Assembly: GCF_044458865.1 (NCBI RefSeq) | Contig: NZ_JBITIH010000014.1 | Span: 1-64,000, forward strand | Origin: Micromonospora_G sp044458865 | GTDB lineage: Bacteria > Actinomycetota > Actinomycetes > Mycobacteriales > Micromonosporaceae | Length of the DNA stretch: 64,000 bases | Direction of reading: 5' to 3' | Shown: positions 42,684 through 51,271 of the stretch, in pieces | How positions within the stretch are numbered: position 1 is the stretch's first letter | Layout: each line of letters opens with the position of its first letter | Made by a program: the position numbers and the translations under genes | The notes under the pieces: model-generated | What the model saw: only the letters and a program-made list of their open reading frames with translations | Database searches by the model: none | What the model was told of the DNA's origin: nothing

Positions 42684-43544
42684 GTGCGTGGAATCCTGCT
42701 CGCCGGTGGCACCGGCTCCCGACTTTGGCCGCTCACCAAGGCGGTATCGAAGCAGTTGATGCCGGTTTTCGACAAGCCGATGATCTATTATCCCCTGTCC
42801 ACCCTGATCATGTCCGGCATCCGGGAGATCCTGGTGATCACCACGCCGGATGACCAGGAGCAGTTCCGGCGCCTGCTGGGGGACGGGAGCCAGTTCGGCC
42901 TGCGGCTGGAGTACTGCGCACAACCCCGCCCCGAGGGCATCGCCCAGGCGTTCGTGCTCGGCGCCGACTTCATCGGCGACGACTCGGTGGCCCTGGTCCT
43001 CGGTGACAACATCTTCCACGGGGTCGGGCTCGGACGGCAGTTGTCGGAGCAGAACGCGCTGGTCGGCGGTCGTGTCTTCGCGTACCAGGTGGCCAACCCG
43101 GAGGAGTACGGGGTGGTCGACTTCGACGAGTCCGGCCGGGTGCTCTCGATCGAGGAGAAGCCGGCGACGCCGAAGTCCCGGTACGCGGTTCCCGGGCTCT
43201 ACTTCTACGACAACCGGGTGGTCGACATCGCCCGCGGGCTGCGCCCCAGTGACCGCGGCGAGTTGGAGATCACCGCGGTCAACGAGGCGTACCGGGAGCG
43301 CGGCGAACTGACGGTGACCGTGCTCGACCGGGGGACCGCCTGGCTCGACACCGGCACGTTCACCTCGATGATGCAGGCGGCCGAGTTCGTGCGGGTGATC
43401 GAGGAGCGGCAGGGCATGAAGATCGGTTGCGTGGAGGAGGTCGCCTGGCGGGCCGGTCTGATCGACGACGATCAGCTGCGGGCGCTGGCGCTGCCGTTGC
43501 GTAAGAGCGGGTACGGCGAATATCTGCTTGATCTGCTCCGCTGA
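42684..43544 (+). CDS. rmlA: glucose-1-phosphate thymidylyltransferase
   Basis: A 286-residue nucleotidyltransferase making dTDP-glucose from dTTP and glucose-1-phosphate, the first step to dTDP-rhamnose. The signature GILLAGGTGSRLWPLTKA, KQLMPVFDKPMIYYPLSTLI and LVLGDNIFHG are complete. TACTCT six bases before GTG 42684 marks a leaderless promoter. The protein is of normal length. It is transcribed towards pafA but belongs in function with rmlD. Confidence 0.95.
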   Translation: MRGILLAGGTGSRLWPLTKAVSKQLMPVFDKPMIYYPLSTLIMSGIREILVITTPDDQEQFRRLLGDGSQFGLRLEYCAQPRPEGIAQAFVLGADFIGDDSVALVLGDNIFHGVGLGRQLSEQNALVGGRVFAYQVANPEEYGVVDFDESGRVLSIEEKPATPKSRYAVPGLYFYDNRVVDIARGLRPSDRGELEITAVNEAYRERGELTVTVLDRGTAWLDTGTFTSMMQAAEFVRVIEERQGMKIGCVEEVAWRAGLIDDDQLRALALPLRKSGYGEYLLDLLR

Positions 43545-43645
43545 GGGGCGGTAGCGGGCGGTCTGTACGGAGTTTCGACGCCGACGCGCGGAATGCACGA
43601 CCCGAGGGCGACCAATCGGCGGCTTCGGGCGGCTAGTGTCTGTTC

Positions 43646-45004
43646 ATGGAGCGGCGAATCTTCGGTCTCGAGACCGAGTATGGCGTCACCTGCACCTACC
43701 GCGGTCAGCGGCGACTCTCCCCGGACGAGGTCGCCCGATATCTCTTCCGCCGGGTGGTGTCCTGGGGACGCTCCAGCAATGTGTTCCTGCGCAACGGGGC
43801 CCGGCTCTACCTCGACGTCGGCTCCCACCCCGAGTACGCGACGCCGGAGTGTGACTCCGTCACCGACCTGGTCGCGCACGACCGGGCCGGCGAGCGGATC
43901 CTCGAGGGGCTGTTGGTCGACGCCGAGAAGCGGTTACACGACGAGGGCATCGCCGGCGAGATCTACCTGTTCAAGAACAACACCGACTCGGCCGGCAACT
44001 CGTACGGGTGTCACGAGAACTACCTGGTCTCGCGGCACGGCGAGTTCGGCCGCCTGGCTGACGTACTGATCCCGTTCCTGGTGACCCGCCAGTTGATCTG
44101 CGGTGCCGGCAAGGTCCTGCAGACGCCGCGGGGCGCGGTGTACTGCCTCTCGCAGCGGGCGGAGCACATCTGGGAGGGGGTGTCGTCGGCGACCACCCGG
44201 AGCCGGCCGATCATCAACACCCGGGACGAGCCGCACGCGGATGCCGAGCGTTACCGCCGGCTGCACGTGATCGTCGGTGATTCCAACATGAACGAGGTCA
44301 CCACCCTGCTCAAGGTTGGCAGCGCCGACATCGTGCTGCGAATGATCGAGGCTGGGGTGGTGATGCGGGACCTGTCGCTGGAGAACCCGATCCGGGCGAT
44401 CCGCGAGGTGTCGCACGACATCACCGGACGACGGAAGATCCGGCTCGCCTCCAACAAGGAGGTCAGCGCGCTGGAGATCCAGCAGGAGTACCTCGCCAAG
44501 GCCACCGAGTTCGTCGAGCGTCGGGGCGGCGACCAGACCGCCAAGCGGGTGGTGGAGCTCTGGGGACGGGTGCTCAACGCGGTCGAGAGTGGAGACCTGG
44601 AGCCGGTCTCCCGGGAGATCGACTGGGTCAGCAAGCTCCGCCTGATCGAGCGCTACCAGCAGAAGCACGACCTGCCACTGTCCCACCCCCGGGTGGCCCA
44701 GATGGACCTCGCGTACCACGACGTACGTCGGGGGCGCGGTCTCTACGGGTTGCTGGAACGGCGGGGGCAGGTGGACCGGATCGCCACCGACCCGGAGATC
44801 TTCGAGGCCAAGGAGACCCCGCCGCAGACCACTCGGGCCCGGCTGCGAGGCGAGTTCATCCGGCACGCGCAGGAGAAGCGGCGGGACTTCACCGTGGACT
44901 GGGTGCACCTGAAGCTGAACGACCAGGCGCAGCGCACGGTGCTCTGCAAGGACCCGTTCCGGGCGTACGACGAGCGGGTCGAGCGTTTGATCGCGAGCAT
45001 GTAG
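43646..45004 (+). CDS. pafA: Pup ligase PafA
   Basis: A 452-residue carboxylate-amine ligase that joins the C-terminal Glu of Pup to substrate lysines using ATP. MERRIFGLETEYGVTCTYRG binds ATP/Mg; LYLDVGSHPEYATPECDSV holds the catalytic Asp; YLFKNNTDSAGNSYGCHENY is shared with Dop. TAGTGT six bases before ATG 43646 points to a leaderless message. It lies 3 kb from prcA, separated by the rhamnose block. Confidence 0.95.
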   Translation: MERRIFGLETEYGVTCTYRGQRRLSPDEVARYLFRRVVSWGRSSNVFLRNGARLYLDVGSHPEYATPECDSVTDLVAHDRAGERILEGLLVDAEKRLHDEGIAGEIYLFKNNTDSAGNSYGCHENYLVSRHGEFGRLADVLIPFLVTRQLICGAGKVLQTPRGAVYCLSQRAEHIWEGVSSATTRSRPIINTRDEPHADAERYRRLHVIVGDSNMNEVTTLLKVGSADIVLRMIEAGVVMRDLSLENPIRAIREVSHDITGRRKIRLASNKEVSALEIQQEYLAKATEFVERRGGDQTAKRVVELWGRVLNAVESGDLEPVSREIDWVSKLRLIERYQQKHDLPLSHPRVAQMDLAYHDVRRGRGLYGLLERRGQVDRIATDPEIFEAKETPPQTTRARLRGEFIRHAQEKRRDFTVDWVHLKLNDQAQRTVLCKDPFRAYDERVERLIASM

Positions 45005-45060
45005 GCGGTGGCAGGGCGGCCGATGGTGGAGCCGGTGATCCGGGTAGTGTCGGCGGCGTT

Positions 45061-45267
45061 ATGACGTCTCCTGACAGTTCCCCCGAAGATCCACCCGAGC
45101 GCACCTCCGAGCAGGTGCGGCAGGGCTGGGTCAACCGTCGCCGCGAGAAGATCGTGGACGAGATCGCGCGTAACCGCCGTGGCGAGTACACCGTGCCGAC
45201 CTGGGTGTTGGTGGCGGCGCTGGTGCTGCTCGTCGGCGGCTGGATCGCGGTGGTGGTGTTCTCCTGA
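45061..45267 (+). CDS. small tail-anchored membrane protein
   Basis: A 68-residue protein with a charged N-terminal half (RQGWVNRRREKIVDEIARNR) and one C-terminal span (WVLVAALVLLVGGWIAVVVF). It starts at ATG 45061 with TAGTGT ten bases upstream, 56 bases after pafA. Its position next to pafA and its actinobacterial codon bias support a real gene. Function unknown. Confidence 0.6.
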   Translation: MTSPDSSPEDPPERTSEQVRQGWVNRRREKIVDEIARNRRGEYTVPTWVLVAALVLLVGGWIAVVVFS

Positions 45268-45282
45268 GTCGGCCGGCGCCGT

Positions 45283-46368
45283 TCACCCCAGCAGGGTGAC
45301 CGCGTGCCGGCCGGCGGCCGCCGCGGCGAGGAAGTAGGCGTGGTCGGCGTCGAGCCCCCGCCCCATTGTCGAGAGCGTGACCGGGGCCGCCCGGAGCGCG
45401 GCATCGAGCCCGTCGGTGCGTACCCGCACCAGCCGGTGTCGTCCCGCGAGCGGGGCCAACGCCGCCTCCACCGCGTCGGCCAGCGCCGGGTCCAGCCCGT
45501 CCGGCACCACCAGGTCCGCGCGGGCGAGGGCGACCCGACCGTACGCGGTGAGGCTGTGGTGGGAGACGCCATGGTGCCGGGGCCGGGCGTCAGCGGCGGA
45601 GATGCGCAGCGATCCGACCGGCTTACCGCCGAGCGTGGTCACCGCGTTGACCGCTTCGCCGACCGCCACCCCGGAAAATCCCCACCGGGTGCCTGTGCCC
45701 AGGTTGCCGGGCCCCTGCGCCACGATGGCTATCTCCGCCTCCAGCACGTGTCGGGCCGCGAGCAGTCCGGCGTGCAGGTTGGTGGCTTCGAGGTCGCCGC
45801 CGAACGCCTGCCCGACGGTGACCGTGCCGACCAGTTCGTCGCCGAGCGCGGAGAGGCTCCGGGAGAACCACGCCGGCAACGCGCCGCCGTCGGTCATCAC
45901 GTACGCGATCCGCGCGGTCGGCGCGTCGGCCCGGATGCCGGCGACGATCGCGGGCAGCGCGGAGTGCAGGTCCGCCGTGACCACCGGCAACCCGGCCACG
46001 TCGTCGACGTCGACGAGCCGTTCCCGGTGTGGTGACGCCTCCTCGTCCGCGCCGAGCAGGATCGGCTGCAGCGGGGTGTACCGCGCCTTGACCAGGTGAC
46101 CGCCGTCGCGGGTGTCCAGGCTCTCCGGCGGGTCCGGGGGCAGGCGGTCGGGGAGCGCGACCACGAGGGCGTACCCGCCGGTGCCGAGCCCCATCAGCAG
46201 GGCGCTTACGTTCAACAGCACCCGGTCGCCCGGTTCCGGGGTGCCGACCAGGGCGGGGTAGGCGAGCGCCCGGACGGTGCCGCCGTCGGGCAGCAGCGCC
46301 TCCAACTCGATCGCGCCGCGCCACTGTCGCCGTATCGCCGTCACCGTGCCGGACCGCCATCGCACCAT
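45283..46368 (-). CDS. DUF3866 family protein
   Basis: A 361-residue protein of the actinobacterial DUF3866 family, typically found beside pafA/pafBC. Features include an N-terminal beta region (VRWRSGTVTAIRRQWRGAIE), the central VVTADLHSALPAIVAGIRAD, MTDGGALPAWFSRSL and the Gly-rich VAQGPGNLGTGTRWGFSG. ATG 46368 is chosen because the minus-strand TACCGT ends seven bases upstream; the GTG nine bases earlier overlaps that hexamer. No activity is known. Confidence 0.75.
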   Translation of the reverse strand: MVRWRSGTVTAIRRQWRGAIELEALLPDGGTVRALAYPALVGTPEPGDRVLLNVSALLMGLGTGGYALVVALPDRLPPDPPESLDTRDGGHLVKARYTPLQPILLGADEEASPHRERLVDVDDVAGLPVVTADLHSALPAIVAGIRADAPTARIAYVMTDGGALPAWFSRSLSALGDELVGTVTVGQAFGGDLEATNLHAGLLAARHVLEAEIAIVAQGPGNLGTGTRWGFSGVAVGEAVNAVTTLGGKPVGSLRISAADARPRHHGVSHHSLTAYGRVALARADLVVPDGLDPALADAVEAALAPLAGRHRLVRVRTDGLDAALRAAPVTLSTMGRGLDADHAYFLAAAAAGRHAVTLLG

Positions 46369-46420
46369 GTCCGGCACGGTAGCCGGGACACCGGCGCAGG
46401 GCCCGGCGGGGGGCGGCGGG

Positions 46421-47377
46421 TCAGTCCGGTCCGGGATCGCGGCGGTCGGGGGAGCGGGTGCCGGTCGGGTCGAGGAAGACGAATCGTACGGCCGGGTTGC
46501 GGGCGATCAGACGTCGTTCGGCCTCGTCGGCGGCGGCCTCGATCGCGGCGGCGTTGGCGGTGTCGGCGAAATCGATCTTCGCTGCGACCAGGATCTCGTC
46601 CGGACCCAGTTGCAGGGTCAGCAGGGTGTCGATCCGTTCCACCGTCGGCACCCCGGCCAACTCCTGGTAGATCTCGTTGCGGGTCGTCGGCCCAGCCGAG
46701 CGACCGATCAGCAGGGAGAGGTTGCTGCGGGCGAGGGTGACCGCCACCACCAGGAGCAGGACCCCGATCATGATCGAGGCCAGTCCGTCCCAGAACGGGT
46801 CGCCGGTCAGTTCGGACAGGCCCACCCCGGCGGCGGCGAGCACCAGCCCGATCAGGGCGGCGCTGTCCTCGAAGAAGACCGCTTTCACGGTGGTGTCCGG
46901 GGTACGGCGCACCACCTGCTGCGGGCTGACCGAGAAACGCCGGGCCCGTTGGCGGATCTGCCGGGTCGCCCGGTTCAGTGAGACCGACTCGGCGACGAAG
47001 GAGATCAGCAGCACCACGTACGCGATCAGGTTGTCGTCCTGGCGCTGGTCCGTCTGGATCGCGTGGACGCCCTGGGTGACCGAGAAGACGCCACCGCCGA
47101 CGAAGGTGAAGACCGCGGCCAGGAACGCCCAGACGTAGCTCTCGCGGCCGTGCCCGAACGGCCGTTCCTCGTCGGCGGGTCGGGAGCCCCGGCGCAGCGC
47201 GACGAAGAGGAGAATTTCGGTGGTGGTGTCGGCGAACGAGTGTGCGGCCTCCGAAAGCACCGCCGCGGAGCCGCTGAGCAGGCCCGCCACCACCTTCGCG
47301 GCGGCAATCGTCAGGTTGGCCACGCCGGCGATGATGACCGTGCCGACGCTCTGCGCACCCTCCGGCGATCTCGCCAT
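46421..47377 (-). CDS. cation diffusion facilitator (CDF) metal exporter
   Basis: A 318-residue CDF transporter with six predicted spans and a cytoplasmic C-terminal domain. Metal-binding residues occur in span 2 (SEAAHSFADTTTEILL, His-x3-Asp) and span 5 (GLASIMIGVLLLVVAV with an upstream Asp, PFWDGLAS). GHGRESYVWAF follows span 2. It should export Zn, Fe or Mn using protons. TAGGCT on the minus strand ends six bases before ATG 47377. It diverges from pafB. Confidence 0.85.
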   Translation of the reverse strand: MARSPEGAQSVGTVIIAGVANLTIAAAKVVAGLLSGSAAVLSEAAHSFADTTTEILLFVALRRGSRPADEERPFGHGRESYVWAFLAAVFTFVGGGVFSVTQGVHAIQTDQRQDDNLIAYVVLLISFVAESVSLNRATRQIRQRARRFSVSPQQVVRRTPDTTVKAVFFEDSAALIGLVLAAAGVGLSELTGDPFWDGLASIMIGVLLLVVAVTLARSNLSLLIGRSAGPTTRNEIYQELAGVPTVERIDTLLTLQLGPDEILVAAKIDFADTANAAAIEAAADEAERRLIARNPAVRFVFLDPTGTRSPDRRDPGPD

Positions 47378-47480
47378 GTCGTCAGCCTATGACCTGCCCA
47401 GGGCGCTGACGGATGGATTGCGGTGCCATGTGCCCGTGTGGGTTCGTACACCACGGGCCAACACTGCTAGCGTCTTGCAG

Positions 47481-48476
47481 GTGTCGCGGAGCCGCACCGA
47501 ACGCCTGGTCAACCTGGTGATATGTCTGCTGTCCACGCGGCGGTTCCTGACCGCCGCCCAGATCGCCGCGACCGTGCCCGGTTACGAGCACGACGCTGAC
47601 GACCCGCGCGACCACGAGGCGTTTCAGCGCAAGTTCGAGCGGGACAAGGCTGAGCTGCGGGAACTCGGGGTCCCACTGGAGACCGGCACGGCGAGCGTGT
47701 TCGACACCGAGCCCGGTTACCGGATCGCCCATCGGGAGTACGCCCTGCCCGAGATCCCACTGGAGCCGGACGAGGCCGCCGCGGTGGGGATCGCCGCCCG
47801 GCTCTGGCAGCACGCGGGCCTGGCCGCCGCCGCCTCCTCCGGCCTGGCGAAGCTGCGGGCCGCCGGTATCGACGTGGACCCGCAGGCGACCCTGGGCATG
47901 GAACCGGTGGTCACCGTCGATCCCGCCTTCGCGCCGTTCACCGCCGCCGCCCGGGACCGTCGGGCGGTCACCTTCGACTACCGGGTGCCGGACGAGGACC
48001 AGCCCTCCACCCGCCGACTGCAACCCTGGGGCGTGGTCTGCTGGCGGGCCCGCTGGTACGTGGTCGGACACGACCTCGACCGGGCGGCGACCCGCTGTTT
48101 CCGCCTTTCGAGGGTGGTCGGCACGGTGCGGATGACCGGACGCCCCGGTGGTTACCGCCCACCCGAGGGAGTCGACCTGATCAGCCACGTCGCACGCTGG
48201 TCCGGTCCGGTGGAGCGGACCGGTCGGGCCACCGTGCTGGTCCGCCCCGGACGGGGAGCGGGTCTGCGGCGGTGGGCCCGCGAGGTCGTCTCCGGTCCGG
48301 ACGGTGACCGGCTGGTGTTGCCGTACGCGGACCCGGAAGGGCTCGCCGGCATCCTCGTCGGCTACGGTCCCGACGTGCGGGTTATCGATCCGCCAGAGGT
48401 ACGGGAGGCGGTCATCCAGCGCCTCAAGGAGATCACCACTCGGCATGACGTGGTGGCCAGCGGGGTGACCGGATGA
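47481..48476 (+). CDS. pafB: PafB, WYL-domain transcription regulator of the DNA damage response
   Basis: A 331-residue protein with an N-terminal winged helix (SRTERLVNLVICLLSTRRFL, TAAQIAATVPGY) and a WYL domain (~145-225, VTFDYRVP, QPWGVVCWRARWYVVG) that senses a nucleic-acid-like ligand. With PafC it activates LexA-independent damage genes in mycobacteria by helping RNA polymerase at weak promoters. TAGCGT seven bases before GTG 47481 gives a leaderless start. pafC follows after 22 bases. Confidence 0.9.
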   Translation: MSRSRTERLVNLVICLLSTRRFLTAAQIAATVPGYEHDADDPRDHEAFQRKFERDKAELRELGVPLETGTASVFDTEPGYRIAHREYALPEIPLEPDEAAAVGIAARLWQHAGLAAAASSGLAKLRAAGIDVDPQATLGMEPVVTVDPAFAPFTAAARDRRAVTFDYRVPDEDQPSTRRLQPWGVVCWRARWYVVGHDLDRAATRCFRLSRVVGTVRMTGRPGGYRPPEGVDLISHVARWSGPVERTGRATVLVRPGRGAGLRRWAREVVSGPDGDRLVLPYADPEGLAGILVGYGPDVRVIDPPEVREAVIQRLKEITTRHDVVASGVTG

Positions 48477-48498
48477 GCGCGTGTGACGAGGGGACGTC

Positions 48499-49473
48499 AT
48501 GAGTGGATCGCGGGCCTCGGCCGACCGACTGGCCCGGCTGCTCAACCTGGTGCCGTACCTGCTGGCACGGCCCGGGATCGAGCTGGCCGAGGCCGCCACC
48601 GACCTGGGCGTCAGCGAACGCCAGCTGCGTGAGGACCTGGAGCTGCTCTGGGTGTGCGGCCTGCCCGGTTACGGCCCCGGTGACCTGATCGACATGGCTT
48701 TCGACGGCGACCGGGTGACCATCACCTACGACGCCGGCATCGACCGGCCGCTGCGGTTGACCCCGGACGAGGCGCTCGCGTTGGTGGTCGCGCTCCGGAT
48801 GCTGGCCGAGACGCCGGGCATCGCCAACCGGGACGCGATCGAGCGGGCGCTTGCCAAGATCGAGGACGCGGCGGGCGACCTGGCCGACGCGCCGGTCGAG
48901 GTCCGATTGCCGGGCGACTCCGACCAGGTCGAGGCGTTGCAGGGGGCGGTCAGGCGCGGACGGGCGCTGCGGATCACGTACTACACCGCCGCTCGGGACG
49001 AGACCAGCGAACGCACCATCGACCCGATTCGGGTGCTGATGGTGGGTGGCCGTGCCTACCTGGAGGCATGGTGCCGGCGGGCCGAGGCGGTCCGGTTGTT
49101 CCGGGCCGACCGGATCGACGCGCAGACCGAGCTGGACGAACCGGCCATGGCACCGCCGCAGGCGCGACTGCACGATCTCAGCGCCGGAGTCTTCCAACCC
49201 TCACCGGACCTGCCACTGGTGACCCTTCGGGTCGGGCGGGGAGGTCGGTGGATCACCGAGTACTACCCCTGCGAGCGGGTCGAGCCCGACGGTGAGCAGT
49301 GGCTGGTCTCGCTGCGGGTGACCGACCTCGACTGGGCCCGCCGGTTCGTGCTCGGTCTCGGGCCGGAGGTCACCGTGGTCTCGCCAATCGACCTCGTCGA
49401 GCAGGTACGCGACCAGGCCGCCGCGGCGCTGGACGCGTACGCCGTTCCGGCGCCCGTCCCGGCCGGGCACTAG
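48499..49473 (+). CDS. pafC: PafC, WYL-domain partner of PafB
   Basis: A 324-residue paralogue of PafB: winged helix (ADRLARLLNLVPYLLARPGI, DLGVSERQLREDLELLW), WYL domain (~155-220, LRITYYTAARDETSERTIDP, VGGRAYLEAWCRRA) and a WCX C-terminal domain. It forms a heterodimer with PafB. The ATG has GAGGGGACGTC upstream. Its TAG stop is the first half of the -10 hexamer of the next gene. Confidence 0.9.
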   Translation: MSGSRASADRLARLLNLVPYLLARPGIELAEAATDLGVSERQLREDLELLWVCGLPGYGPGDLIDMAFDGDRVTITYDAGIDRPLRLTPDEALALVVALRMLAETPGIANRDAIERALAKIEDAAGDLADAPVEVRLPGDSDQVEALQGAVRRGRALRITYYTAARDETSERTIDPIRVLMVGGRAYLEAWCRRAEAVRLFRADRIDAQTELDEPAMAPPQARLHDLSAGVFQPSPDLPLVTLRVGRGGRWITEYYPCERVEPDGEQWLVSLRVTDLDWARRFVLGLGPEVTVVSPIDLVEQVRDQAAAALDAYAVPAPVPAGH

Positions 49474-49483
49474 GCTGACCGAC

Positions 49484-49732
49484 GTGGTGACCTGGATCGT
49501 GCTTGCGGTGGTACTTTTCGCCCTGGTGCTGTTGGCACTGGCGATTCGTCCGTTGTTGACCCGGCTGCCCGCCCTGGAGCGGGCGGCGCTGGCGTTGTTG
49601 CGGCGCCAGGAGCAGGTCGAGGCGCTCGGTTCGCGAGCGCAGGCGTTGCAGGAGCAGTTGCTCACCCTGCAACGGCAGGCCGAGGTCGCCCAACGACGAC
49701 TTCTGTTGATCAAGGCCAAGCACGGGGAGTGA
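49484..49732 (+). CDS. small membrane protein with a coiled coil
   Basis: An 82-residue protein: one N-terminal span (VTWIVLAVVLFALVLLALAI), then a long amphipathic helix with heptads (EQVEALGSRAQALQEQLLTL). TAGGCT, formed partly by the pafC stop codon, ends seven bases before GTG 49484, so it probably has its own leaderless promoter. The layout of a span plus helix recalls TatA/TatB-like or septum-associated proteins, but no family is certain. Confidence 0.6.
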   Translation: MVTWIVLAVVLFALVLLALAIRPLLTRLPALERAALALLRRQEQVEALGSRAQALQEQLLTLQRQAEVAQRRLLLIKAKHGE

Positions 49733-49825
49733 CCGGCTCGCCGGTGCCGCCAGGGAATCGCCGGCCCGGTGGGGGGAGTGCCTCCGACGCGGGTTGACGG
49801 AGCGTCGTAGTTGGTCAAGACTTCA

Positions 49826-49857
49826 CCGACTGGATGCAACTGGCAGCATCCAGTCGG
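49826..49857 (+). repeat. 12-bp perfect hairpin upstream of tatA
   Basis: CCGACTGGATGC and GCATCCAGTCGG pair around AACTGGCA. It ends 22 bases before a -10-like TACGAT (49880-49885). It may terminate transcription from the preceding gene or bind a regulator of tatA. Confidence 0.6.
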
Positions 49858-49930
49858 GTGGCATGGGCCGGATACACACGTACGATAGGGCCCGACACTC
49901 GCAATCCACGAAGACCGACTGGAGCTTCCC

Positions 49931-50230
49931 ATGGGTGCCCTCAAGCCGTGGCACATCGCCGTACTTGTGGTCGTGCTGATCCTGCTCTTCGGCGCGAAGC
50001 GGCTTCCCGACGCGGCCCGCTCGCTCGGCCGCTCGTTGCGCATCATCAAGGCCGAGACCAAGAGCCTCGCCGACGATGACAGGGACCTGGCCGAGAAGGC
50101 CGACGCGCAGCACAGCCGTCAGCCGTACACGCCGGACCCGGTGATCCAGCCGAGCAGCGTGCACCAGCAGGGTTACCAGCCGCCCGCGCCGCCGGTCAAC
50201 GACCCGGTGCAGCGCGTCCGCGACAACTGA
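49931..50230 (+). CDS. tatA: Sec-independent protein translocase TatA
   Basis: A 99-residue protein with a short N-terminal span (MGALKPWHIAVLVVVLILLF), the FGAKRLPDAARSLGRSLRII hinge and amphipathic helix, and an acidic/Pro-rich tail. It polymerises around TatC to move folded twin-arginine substrates. ATG 49931 has GGAG seven bases upstream. tatC follows after 18 bases. TatB is not adjacent. Confidence 0.95.
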   Translation: MGALKPWHIAVLVVVLILLFGAKRLPDAARSLGRSLRIIKAETKSLADDDRDLAEKADAQHSRQPYTPDPVIQPSSVHQQGYQPPAPPVNDPVQRVRDN

Positions 50231-50248
50231 CCCGGGGGCCCGAGCACC

Positions 50249-51181
50249 GTGGCCTTCGCACTCCGCAGACGCGGTCCGACGAAGTTCGAGCGGGCCTCGG
50301 ACGGCTCGATGACCCTCATCGAGCACATCCGCGAGCTGCGCAACCGGCTCTTCCGCGCCTCGCTGGCGATCCTGGTCGGTTTCGGAGTCGGCTTCTGGCT
50401 CGCTACGCCGGTCCGTGAGCTGCTCCAGCAGCCCTACTGTGATCTGCCGGGCTCCAAACGCGCGGACGGTACGTGTGAGTTCGTACAGCTCGGCGTCGCC
50501 GATGTGTTCCTTCTCGACCTGAAGATCGCGCTCTGGGTCGGGTTGATCGTCGCCGGACCGGTGTGGCTCTACCAGCTCTGGGCGTTCATCGCGCCCGGAC
50601 TGCACCGGCACGAGCGCAAGTACGCCTACTTCTTCACGGCGATTGCCGCCCCGCTCTTCGCCGCCGGTGCGTTTCTCGCGTTCTTCGTCGTCCGTAAGGG
50701 CCTGGAATTCCTGATCGGCTTTTCCGGCAGCGACATCGACACGACGCTGGAGATCACCCGCTACATCTCGTTCGTCACCAACCTGATCCTGCTCTTCGGG
50801 GTGGCGTTCGAGTTCCCCCTGGTGATCCTGATGCTCAACTTCGTTGGGATCGCCAGCGGCCGGCGGTTGCTGAGCTGGTGGCGGGTGGTCATCTTCCTGT
50901 TCTTCGCCTTTGCCGCGGTCGTCACGCCGACACCGGACCCGTTCGGCATGACCGCGTTGGCACTCTGCCTCTGCGTGCTCTACTTCGCCGCGGTCGGGGT
51001 CGCGTTCATCAACGACAAGCGGCGCGGGCGGGGCAAGGAGGTCTACGCCGGTCTGGACGACGACGAGGTCTCGCCGTTGACGCACGAGCCGGAGCCGGTC
51101 GAGGCCGGGGCGCGGGTTGACGCGGTCGCGCCGGTCGCCCCGCCGCAGCCGATCGACAGCCGTTACGACGACATGACCTGA
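50249..51181 (+). CDS. tatC: Sec-independent protein translocase TatC
   Basis: A 310-residue protein with six spans that recognises the twin-arginine signal. MTLIEHIRELRNRLFRA is the conserved cytoplasmic start; LWLTF-like regions appear as LWVGLIVAGPVWLYQLWAFI; the Glu in span 4 (FGVAFEFPLVI) and VTPTPDPFGM match the family. The C-terminal 60 residues are acidic and Pro-rich, longer than in proteobacteria. Two Cys in the first outside loop (YCDLPGS, GTCEF) may pair. GTG 50249 lacks a strong ribosome site and is probably coupled to tatA. Confidence 0.95.
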   Translation: MAFALRRRGPTKFERASDGSMTLIEHIRELRNRLFRASLAILVGFGVGFWLATPVRELLQQPYCDLPGSKRADGTCEFVQLGVADVFLLDLKIALWVGLIVAGPVWLYQLWAFIAPGLHRHERKYAYFFTAIAAPLFAAGAFLAFFVVRKGLEFLIGFSGSDIDTTLEITRYISFVTNLILLFGVAFEFPLVILMLNFVGIASGRRLLSWWRVVIFLFFAFAAVVTPTPDPFGMTALALCLCVLYFAAVGVAFINDKRRGRGKEVYAGLDDDEVSPLTHEPEPVEAGARVDAVAPVAPPQPIDSRYDDMT

Positions 51182-51271
51182 GGGCAGTCACCACGACGAT
51201 GACCTGACGGTCACCACCGCCCGGCGAACGAGGGATCCTGCTCCTCGGCGCCGGGCGGTACCGTGCTCGCC

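Noticed and set aside
40568..43544. rhamnose genes as part of a natural-product cluster
   Set aside because: No polyketide synthase, peptide synthetase or tailoring genes are near. The GT2 enzyme has a membrane anchor typical of surface glycan synthesis.
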